DNA from: Acidobacteriaceae bacterium
Lineage (GTDB): Bacteria; Acidobacteriota; Terriglobia; Terriglobales; Acidobacteriaceae
Length of the DNA stretch: 12,933 nt
Reading direction: 5' to 3'
Assembly: GCA_003162255.1 (NCBI GenBank)
Contig: PMMJ01000022.1
Location: 4,553-17,485, forward strand
Below the pieces are notes generated by a model. It searched no databases. It was not told the DNA's origin and worked only from the letters and a program-made list of their open reading frames with translations. How positions within the stretch are numbered: the stretch's first letter is position 1; each line of letters begins with the position of its first letter. Of the stretch, positions 1 through 5,481 are shown one piece after another. Made by a program: the position numbers and the translations under genes.

Positions 1-966
1 AGCAAGCCCACGGGGCCGAAAACCGGCGCCCACAAAGGCCACGCAGCCGTGAACTCTACCGAGCTCGACTGGTTCACCTCAGAGCTGCAGATCAGTGAAG
101 CAGATCGACCGAAGTTCGAGGCTCTGCGCGATCGTCTGGCGCAGAAGTACGTGGCACCCACGTACTTGCGGCAGATCGTGCGCGACCTCATAGTTTCGTG
201 TACTTGGTTGTATAAGTTAGAGCTCCGAAAGAAGACTCGCAGTGTAGGTTTGCAGGAGACCCCACACGAACAGACGATGGAGGCAGCAGGCGGAGACACC
301 GTCCCGATTGAAAAATGGTACGGGGTCGACTACCGATCTCTCCAGGGTGCTTTGCGTTTCCTCAGGGAACTCGGCGCAGACGTGGCCCAACACGGACTCC
401 TTCACCTCGAGGAAGACGGTCCCCTGAAGCAATCGGTCATCAAGGGTTTTGGGCAAAACTTCTACGACCGTCTTACGAAATGGAAATTCATGAGCCCCAG
501 CGCGATTGGTTTAGCGCAGCATATGGAGATAATGCTCACGACATTCAAGATGAAACCTCCGGTCGGCTTACTCCGTGGAAACCCTGAGCACCAGGCAGCG
601 ATGAGCGACACAACTGGGCTGAAGCCCCCTGTTGTTGACGGCTCTCCAGGCGGCCCCGACCATTCACCCGCCAGTAGGGTGATATTTAATTTGAAGCCCC
701 CTCCGATGGACCCAGGCTCGGGAGGCCTCGAAGACTTCAAACTCCCCCAAGTGGCTCCGGATCCAGGTTTGCCAAAGCAAATGTATCTGAAGCTGATTGA
801 CGTCGAAATCGAGCATCTGGAGGCCCTGATTCGAATTAGGCGGCAGGACACCGGAAAAGCTCCACACGCGCTCTCGGAGTTTTCGGAGCGATCTCTTGCA
901 GACGCCAACCGGGATCTGCAACGAGCGATCGAGTTGTTTCTGAAGCTTGAGGGGAAAGGGCTTTAG
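1..966 (+). CDS. Uncharacterised protein, probably 5'-truncated by the window edge
   Basis: The frame is open from base 1, so the gene may begin outside the window. The first in-window start is GTG at 49 (305 aa), with a weak AAAGG at 34-38. The 16 codons before it encode SKPTGPKT and similar residues, resembling the 'KSTGPKT' N-terminal signature of a common family of uncharacterised bacterial proteins, which argues that translation starts further upstream. Counting from the GTG, residues 18-65 look helical and charged (FEALRDRLAQKY, then LRQIVRDLIVSCTWLYKLEL), like the second segment of that family. Residues about 170-245 are rich in Pro and Gly with the repeated phrase LKPP, probably a disordered linker. 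Residues 246-305 form predicted helices (LIDVEIEHLEALIRIRR). There is no signal peptide, membrane segment or catalytic motif. The function is unknown; the family resemblance is from memory and unverified. Confidence 0.6.
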   Translation, partial: SKPTGPKTGAHKGHAAVNSTELDWFTSELQISEADRPKFEALRDRLAQKYVAPTYLRQIVRDLIVSCTWLYKLELRKKTRSVGLQETPHEQTMEAAGGDTVPIEKWYGVDYRSLQGALRFLRELGADVAQHGLLHLEEDGPLKQSVIKGFGQNFYDRLTKWKFMSPSAIGLAQHMEIMLTTFKMKPPVGLLRGNPEHQAAMSDTTGLKPPVVDGSPGGPDHSPASRVIFNLKPPPMDPGSGGLEDFKLPQVAPDPGLPKQMYLKLIDVEIEHLEALIRIRRQDTGKAPHALSEFSERSLADANRDLQRAIELFLKLEGKGL

Positions 967-1070
967 GCCGGGAAGCCTGATTTCTTGCCCGTGCAATCGA
1001 GACGCGTAATGCGCTGGCGGAAGGAGCGACGGCGAGAAGCGACGCCCGTTCTCGGAATCGATCGTTACCG

Positions 1071-1099
1071 TTGACTCTCTGCCGCGGCGAGATTAAACT
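1071..1099 (+). promoter_or_regulatory. Candidate sigma70-type promoter for the 428-aa gene
   Basis: TTGACT at 1071-1076 matches the -35 consensus at five of six positions. A 17-bp spacer leads to TAAACT at 1094-1099, which matches four of six -10 positions. Transcription would start near 1106. It is the best promoter-like sequence I saw in the left block and points towards the gene at 1310. Confidence 0.45.
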
Positions 1100-1106
1100 T
1101 ACTCTG

Positions 1107-1127
1107 TCAGCCATGATCGTAGGCTGA
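1107..1127 (+). other. Small hairpin at the predicted 5' end of the leader
   Basis: TCAGCC (1107-1112) and GGCTGA (1122-1127) form a perfect 6-bp stem with a 9-nt loop. It sits immediately after the predicted -10 box, so it could be an operator half-site pair or a 5' stabilising stem-loop. No T-tract follows, so it is not an intrinsic terminator. The role is unproven. Confidence 0.3.
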
Positions 1128-1309
1128 TTATCCCGAGTACCCGACACCCGGGACACTGGATCAAGCAATTTCACGCACGCATCTCGATAGTCTCGAACGT
1201 ATTTCCCTCGGCTGGAACGTATTCCCATATTCTGAAAATCAGCGGCATTGCGCCGGAATGGTGCAGACTACCCGCGTTTAGGGCGGCTGGTGCCGGGGAG
1301 AAAACGCTG

Positions 1310-2596
1310 ATGGCTGCTGTTATTCCACTCTCAATTGCGAGTGCGGTCCTACCGGATGGGGATCAACTTGAGTTGATCGGCGGCGGCGAGAAAACCACCC
1401 GCCTCTTGCGCTGGCATGACGGTCGCGCCGTCAAGTGCCGGGAGTTCGAGTCTGGCGGGCGACGATTTACTCCGGCGACAATCGGTGAAATTCTCCCGAG
1501 CGAAATCATACTTGCAACCGGCATTTCCGATTACAAGTCTCCCGAGGATCTCTTCAAGAGCATCGGTCTTGTTTTCCAGTCAACGTGCGGGTTGGAGCGC
1601 AACAACGCCGAACGGGCAACTTGCTTCGCCTTCGCCACCCACTTCGCGGAGTTCCGGGATCCCGCACCCCGCGCGATTGTGAATTGGATCGACGCCTGGG
1701 AAGCCCTGCAGTTCCTCGAACTGTTAGCCCCTTTCTGTCGTCATGCCATCCGGACAACGCGGTTCGAACCTGCTGACTGTTGGAATCTGCCGGCTGGTTG
1801 TTCACCGACTTTTCTCATTTGCGATCCAAGGCCGTCCAGCGCTCTGCTCAAATTCTTGGATGCAACGCAACATTCTGGATTTGCCGTGACGCAAGCTGGA
1901 CGGGTCGTAACCCGGCCGTTTTCCGCAGTGGTTCTAACAAGTGGCCACGAACTGGACGATAGGATTCCGGCTACGTTCCTGCGCATAAATGCGACACCGC
2001 AGACCCGTCCGTCCCTCGTTGACGCCAAAGCGTTGCAGAAAATCGCGAGAGATTTCCAGCCGCAACTGCTGGCATATCGCTTGAAAAACCGTTCACGGGT
2101 CGCCGGTGCGACGTTCGATGCCGACCGTTTCCGTGGGGGCACTCGGGCTCTGGCATCTGTTCTTGGATCTTGTTTTCCGAACAGCGTGGAACTGCAGAAT
2201 CGCGTCGTGAAACTGCTGGAGCCGCAGGACGAGGAACGCCGCCTCGATCATGCCCGGTGTGAATCGGCGGTCGTTCTGGAGGCGCTTTTGATCGCGTGCC
2301 ACGAAGGACGAGCAAGCATGCACGTTGGAGAAATCGCGGAACTCGCGAACGGAATTCTGGATCTTCGCGGCGACGGTTACCATCTCGAGGCTCGCAAGGT
2401 CGGCAATATCCTAAGCTCTTTTTCACTTGGACAGCGTCGGGACAGCAGAGGCTATGGATTCTTGCTCTCGACCGAGTGTAAGCAGAGAATTCACGAGCTT
2501 GCTCGCTCTCTGGACGTTCCATTCTTTCGAGGACAGATCAAGAAATGCGACATTTGCAAAAAGCTATCGCCAAACGCACCGCGAGTGCACATATGA
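1310..2596 (+). CDS. Uncharacterised protein with winged-helix-like C-terminal region (428 aa)
   Basis: The start is ATG at 1310 with GGGGAG at 1295-1300, 9 nt upstream. I do not recognise a named family. The middle (about residues 110-250) reads like the back half of a degenerate AAA-type domain: PTFLICDPRPSSALLKFLDA could sit where a Walker B strand would be, followed by the hydrophobic FSAVVLTSG and then PATFLRI. There is no P-loop GxxxxGK[ST], so ATP hydrolysis is unlikely. Residues about 320-415 (VLEALLIACHE, then HVGEIAELANGIL, ARKVGNILSSF, RGYGFLL and RIHELARSLDV) look like a winged-helix module similar in layout to the C-terminus of DUF3631-type helicase-like proteins of mobile elements. 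The end carries one CxxC (CDICKK). A DNA-associated role in an integrated element is plausible but is inference. A short open stretch (ATG at 2593, 11 codons) overlaps the stop and may be a shifted tail. Confidence 0.75.
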   Translation: MAAVIPLSIASAVLPDGDQLELIGGGEKTTRLLRWHDGRAVKCREFESGGRRFTPATIGEILPSEIILATGISDYKSPEDLFKSIGLVFQSTCGLERNNAERATCFAFATHFAEFRDPAPRAIVNWIDAWEALQFLELLAPFCRHAIRTTRFEPADCWNLPAGCSPTFLICDPRPSSALLKFLDATQHSGFAVTQAGRVVTRPFSAVVLTSGHELDDRIPATFLRINATPQTRPSLVDAKALQKIARDFQPQLLAYRLKNRSRVAGATFDADRFRGGTRALASVLGSCFPNSVELQNRVVKLLEPQDEERRLDHARCESAVVLEALLIACHEGRASMHVGEIAELANGILDLRGDGYHLEARKVGNILSSFSLGQRRDSRGYGFLLSTECKQRIHELARSLDVPFFRGQIKKCDICKKLSPNAPRVHI

Positions 2597-2652
2597 ACGT
2601 TGTGTACGTCATGCACATGCGCGCATAAATTAGGGCTGGAAAGGGGCCGCTG

Positions 2653-3351
2653 ATGCCAAACAGGAAAAAGATCGAGATCATTCGCCGGATCCAAGACGCT
2701 GGGTATCTTTGCGAGGTCGATAACACTCCCAACCTCAATCTTCCAAAGCTGAAGATTGAGAATGATCCCTTTCACAGCTTCGCCTTCAATTTCTGCGGCG
2801 GGATGGGCGTCACCCTCGCGCTGCGGATAACCTCGGATCGGGCTGTACACATTCAGGATTTCGGCGACCTCGAACTGCCGGAGAGACCGTGCAACGTGGA
2901 CTGGTGGGTGAATGAGGGATCGAATTTCTACAGGTTTCACCGGGGCCCAGAGTACCCTCGTGACGTGGTGCTCAACCACCGTATAGGTGAACATGGGATG
3001 GTGAAGCCAGGACAGCCCTTGGAAGGCGTGCTCTTGGGACGCTCCGCAACACCTATCCCTTCCCAGTACTCTCACGGTTTCAGGTTGTCGTTGAAGTTTT
3101 CGATCCTGGACGGATTTGACACATCGCACACCGCCCAATTGCTAGTGCCGGTGGATGAACATCTATGCTCCAGTAGTCGACGACCAAGCCGAGGTTCACG
3201 GTACGCGCCCCGCTCGATCAACGAATCCAAGCCCGTAGACGGAATGGAGAACCTTGTGCCCGAGGTGCAGCACTATGACAACGCGCCCGGCCCTCCCGAG
3301 CGGCAAACTACATTGATGAAACAGACCAGCCACTCTCCGTCTCAAGATTGA
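2653..3351 (+). CDS. Uncharacterised beta-rich protein (232 aa)
   Basis: ATG at 2653 follows GGAAAGGGG (2638-2646) at a usable distance, and lies 56 nt after the 428-aa gene, so the two are probably cotranscribed. The protein opens with a basic helix (MPNRKKIEIIRRIQDAGYL). Residues about 30-170 alternate hydrophobic and polar residues in short strands (VTLALRIT, VHIQDFGDLEL, EGVLLG, FRLSLKFSILD, AQLLVPV), with the acid and aromatic segment CNVDWWVNEGSNFYRFHRG between them, suggesting an all-beta sandwich fold. From about residue 172 the sequence becomes Ser, Arg and Pro rich with no predicted structure, which may mean the frame has drifted from its original end. There is no signal peptide, membrane helix or catalytic motif. 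The function is unknown; its position in a block of orphan genes suggests accessory DNA. Confidence 0.65.
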   Translation: MPNRKKIEIIRRIQDAGYLCEVDNTPNLNLPKLKIENDPFHSFAFNFCGGMGVTLALRITSDRAVHIQDFGDLELPERPCNVDWWVNEGSNFYRFHRGPEYPRDVVLNHRIGEHGMVKPGQPLEGVLLGRSATPIPSQYSHGFRLSLKFSILDGFDTSHTAQLLVPVDEHLCSSSRRPSRGSRYAPRSINESKPVDGMENLVPEVQHYDNAPGPPERQTTLMKQTSHSPSQD

Positions 3352-3445
3352 CGTCGAAGCTGAAGAGTGCTGCCTCGTCGTGAAAGGAGGCAGGTCGCTA
3401 CTGGACCAACTATCCAACGCAGCTGCGAACCGTCCGCACACCTAG
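3316..3445 (+). pseudogene. Possible frameshifted small ORF
   Basis: In frame 2 the stretch 3320-3445 is open and encodes a protein-like string including LRLKIDVEAEECCLVVKGG and SLLDQL before TAG at 3443. That frame has two stops just upstream (TGATGA, 3314-3319) and no start codon. An ATG at 3316 in the neighbouring frame reads MKQTSHSPSQD and then stops. A one-base shift around 3332-3340 would join this ATG to the longer segment, giving a protein of about 42 aa. This may be a broken small gene, or chance coding in the tail of the 232-aa gene. Confidence 0.25.
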
Positions 3446-3458
3446 GCACCGTGAACGA

Positions 3459-4481
3459 CTAGAAGGGAACACGGTATATCGCGGCACTCGCAGCAACGCC
3501 AACCAGCGCACTAGCATTCATCGCTTCCTTGATCGCACTACTGGGAATGAAGAGTATGTCCTGGTCCCGGACGGAAACATCGTGAGCCTTGCCACGTAGC
3601 AGTTTCTTCACATCTAACTGTTGCTCTTGAAACCCATTCTCAGTACGACGAAGCAGCCTCGTTTTTCCGGCAGAGGCAACGTGAGTCGGCCCCCCGGCGA
3701 CAGCTACGATCTGCAAGACCGTGATTCCTCCCGTGGAATTTAGCACGTATCCACCCGGCCGAGTTACCTCTCCTAGTACGTAGACGATACCGGCTCTCGG
3801 AACTACAACGGTATCGCCCGGCTGGAGGTCGACATTGCTGGCGGCCATTTCGGCGGGGTCTTTCGAGATGGAAAGGGTCGTCGCGTCTTTTTGGTCGCGG
3901 TGGCTGATCACGACCTTACTGGCAGCTTTATCGGTAGGTCCGCCGGCGGCCTGCAGCACATCAAACAATCGGTGCGGGCCAAGAACGGAATAGAACCCGG
4001 GCTTGGCGACCTCGCCGGCCACAGAAATTCCGCTGCTGTTGTATTCCTTGACATACACGGAGACTTGCGGGTCGTTAACAACGTTATTCTGCTGCAACTG
4101 AGTTTCGATGGCCGCTTGCGCTTCACTGCTACTGAGGCCGGCCACTCGAACATAACCGATGAGCGGCATCGAGATGTTTCCGTCGGCGCTCACGCGAGTG
4201 TGCCCGGAAAGATCAGGCGCGCCGTACACTGTGATCTCGACCTCATCTCCGGGACCGATGACGAGTGCGGAAAAATTGGCCGGCGGAGTGGTCTTTTGTT
4301 CTGGGGATCCAGCTAGAGGCGGAGTGGCAGTTCCCGATGGTTCCGTGGTTACGTTGCCTGGATGGGTAGCGTCTTGCACAGGGCCGCTGTTTTGTGCCAC
4401 GGCCAGTTGGAGCAACCCAACGATGCCAAGCACAACCACTGGCTTTAAGACGTGCGAGAGGAAATTCGAAGTGCGCTGCAT
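3459..4481 (-). CDS. Polysaccharide export protein (Poly_export/SLBB, Wza-like, 340 aa)
   Basis: The product is a periplasmic or outer-membrane export protein of the Wza/BexD type, thought to form the channel for exopolysaccharide or capsule. I chose ATG at 4481 because it gives a clean signal peptide (hydrophobic residues about 12-28, cleavage after AVA at 29) and residues 1-340 match the family layout. The frame continues upstream to 4736, but that part is antisense to a degraded ORF and is not export-protein-like. Residues 30-70 are a Pro/Thr/Gly linker. Residues 72-145 form the Poly_export domain (IGPGDEVEITVYGAPDLSG, then VSADGNISMPLIGYVRVAG). Residues 151-228 are a first SLBB domain (ISVAGEVAKPGFYSVL, AAGGPT) and residues 231-313 a second (VYVLGEVTRPGGYVL, VAGGPT, then DQDILFIPSS). 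The last 25 residues are a moderately hydrophobic helix. There is no lipobox cysteine, unlike Wza. It faces away from the transferase gene at 5482 across about 1 kb. Confidence 0.92.
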   Translation of the reverse strand: MQRTSNFLSHVLKPVVVLGIVGLLQLAVAQNSGPVQDATHPGNVTTEPSGTATPPLAGSPEQKTTPPANFSALVIGPGDEVEITVYGAPDLSGHTRVSADGNISMPLIGYVRVAGLSSSEAQAAIETQLQQNNVVNDPQVSVYVKEYNSSGISVAGEVAKPGFYSVLGPHRLFDVLQAAGGPTDKAASKVVISHRDQKDATTLSISKDPAEMAASNVDLQPGDTVVVPRAGIVYVLGEVTRPGGYVLNSTGGITVLQIVAVAGGPTHVASAGKTRLLRRTENGFQEQQLDVKKLLRGKAHDVSVRDQDILFIPSSAIKEAMNASALVGVAASAAIYRVPF

Positions 4482-4492
4482 AACTCTACTTG

Positions 4493-4521
4493 ATTCTAAG
4501 CCGCGCGATGCAGACGCACAA
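4493..4521 (-). promoter_or_regulatory. Candidate promoter of the export gene
   Basis: On the minus strand TTGTGC (4521-4516), a 17-bp spacer and TAGAAT (4498-4493) lie just upstream of the export gene. The -10 matches at five of six positions and the -35 at three of six. The predicted transcript start near 4486 leaves only about 5 nt before the ATG at 4481, so if real the mRNA would be almost leaderless. A weak AGAG at 4488-4485 is the only Shine-Dalgarno candidate. This relies on motif matching only. Confidence 0.35.
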
Positions 4522-4532
4522 CCCGAGGTTAG

Positions 4533-4814
4533 GCGCTTCATTTTTCTTGTTTGCCCGGCTCTCTGTCTCAGGTGTAGATCCGCTGCGGCAAACCAACCTT
4601 TCCCCCTGCTGCCGGCGACGGTCATCCCGCTTGGTCCTTCAGCTTTATGGCGGACGGGAAAAAACGGAAGCGACATATTCCCGACGCAGTGGTGCAAGTC
4701 GTCCGCCAGCGCGTCGAGGCCGGTCGCCATTATCAAGATGCCGTGCGCGGGGTTCTCGCGGCCAACGCCGAACTCCTAGTGGCAAGAAAGCAAAGACAAA
4801 AACGCCGCCGATGA
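4533..4814 (+). pseudogene. DUF6788-like ORF, degraded (in-frame stop)
   Basis: In frame 3 the segments LPGSLSQV (about 4551-4574), IRCGKPT and AWSFSFMADGKKRKRHIPDA are followed by VRQRVEAGRHYQDAV and a basic tail QKRRR before TGA at 4812-4814. This order matches my recollection of DUF6788 proteins (GSL..., then Y.rCGKpgC.C, then a GK.r.ryvp motif and a helical C-terminus), which are often found beside transposase genes. A TAG at 4575-4577 interrupts the ORF exactly where the family usually has Tyr, and the second and third cysteines of the CGKxxCxC motif are missing (FPP instead). The upstream part may be shifted into frame 2 (ATG at 4508). An alternative is a functional 55-aa product from ATG 4647. 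No transposase remains nearby. Confidence 0.6.
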
Positions 4815-4987
4815 AAGCGCCCACGCCGCGGCGATTGTGGTGCTACGTGACGCGGCGTCTTTGCCCGAAGAAGTATTCCCCCGCGTACCGTTGACACGCC
4901 GAAGGTTTGGCGTTTAAGGTTCATTCAACAATAGCTTGATGGTGATGGAGGGTTTTAACCACAGTTTGAACCTCAGTCACCACCAAA

Positions 4988-5018
4988 GGCCGTCACCAGC
5001 CCGGAGCTGCTGACGGCC
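4988..5018. terminator. Long imperfect hairpin, possible terminator
   Basis: GGCCGTCA (4988-4995) pairs with TGACGGCC (5011-5018), and inside it CAGC (4997-5000) pairs with GCTG (5006-5009). This gives 12 paired bases with one C-C mismatch and a 5-nt loop. On the plus strand AAACTTTTCCTT follows, a modest T-rich tract, so it could act as an intrinsic terminator for plus-strand transcription from the DUF6788 remnant. It could equally be a repeat-type palindrome. Confidence 0.4.
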
Positions 5019-5080
5019 AAACTTTTCCTTGACTTGGGGGACACAACGGACTTCTTCAGTTCTCTCTAAGAGGAACTGAG

Positions 5081-5188
5081 ATGCCAACGGACACGCTGCT
5101 GCTCGGACCGCGCGAGTTGTCTTTTGAATCACCCATTGACATTTCTTCACAGGGTATCGAAAAAGAATATTGCAACTCTGGATTGTGA
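5081..5188 (+). CDS. Possible 35-aa small protein
   Basis: ATG at 5081 is preceded by AGAGGAACTGAG (5069-5080), a usable Shine-Dalgarno sequence with GAGG about 8 nt before the start. The product begins MPTDTLLLGPREL and ends at TGA 5186-5188. It is acidic, with no signal peptide or known motif. Length and isolation make chance likely; it is listed only because of the ribosome binding site. Confidence 0.15.
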   Translation: MPTDTLLLGPRELSFESPIDISSQGIEKEYCNSGL

Positions 5189-5481
5189 GTTGTTTACAGT
5201 TCTTGTCCCGATGCATACCACTTCGCGAAGATTCTTGAGCTGTAACAGTTGTGCAGTTGGACTTGTACCGAGGCAGTTTGCTTGGTGCAAAGGAGTTAGT
5301 GTCTTTGCCGCCGCTGCTAGAACCTTGCCCAACGCAAGCCGGGGGATGTATAGTTCCTGCAACCAAAAATTACGAATTTCCTGCGCTTGGTAAGAAAACT
5401 TCGTCTGCAAGAGACGGAAAATCCGTTCTGCGGAGCTTGGCTTGAAATGCCGGATGTTTCAGCCGGAAGGGAAGTTGGGGT

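Larger units (their letters stand above)
967..1309. other. 343-bp intergenic region before the 428-aa gene
   Basis: No convincing gene is present. It holds a sigma70-like promoter (1071-1099), a small hairpin just after it (1107-1127), two mini-ORFs of 4 and 7 codons (1113-1127 and 1258-1281) and the ribosome binding site of the next gene (1295-1300). If the promoter is used, the transcript would carry a leader of roughly 200 nt. No riboswitch class was recognised. Confidence 0.5.
4815..5481. other. 667-bp region without a convincing gene, upstream of the transferase
   Basis: The stretch holds a long hairpin (4988-5018) and a 35-codon ORF with a decent ribosome binding site (5081-5188). A lone TTGACA at 5136-5141 has no good -10 at the right distance. 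Small stem-loops include CGTCT/AGACG near 5404-5416. An 89-codon frame (5124-5393) has unbiased composition and no family features. The promoter of the gene at 5482 should lie here, but I cannot place it. No recognised riboswitch consensus was seen. Confidence 0.5.

Noticed and set aside
462..908. 148-aa minus-strand ORF
   Set aside because: It is antisense to the left-edge ORF, whose helical and family-like segments are more convincing.
2491..3138. 215-aa minus-strand ORF
   Set aside because: It overlaps two plus-strand genes with ribosome binding sites and looks like a shadow in the opposite frame.
4482..4736. N-terminal extension of the export protein to a 425-aa form
   Set aside because: The extra 85 residues have no export-protein character, are antisense to the DUF6788-like remnant, and would bury the clean signal peptide that starts at 4481.
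4159..4779. 206-aa plus-strand ORF
   Set aside because: It lies mostly antisense to the well-supported export gene and shows no family features.
5136..5171. Promoter based on TTGACA
   Set aside because: The -35 is perfect but no acceptable -10 lies 16-18 bp downstream; the AT-rich stretch is too far away.
5124..5393. 89-aa plus-strand ORF in the gap before the transferase
   Set aside because: Composition is unbiased, with no ribosome binding site, signal or known motif; likely chance.
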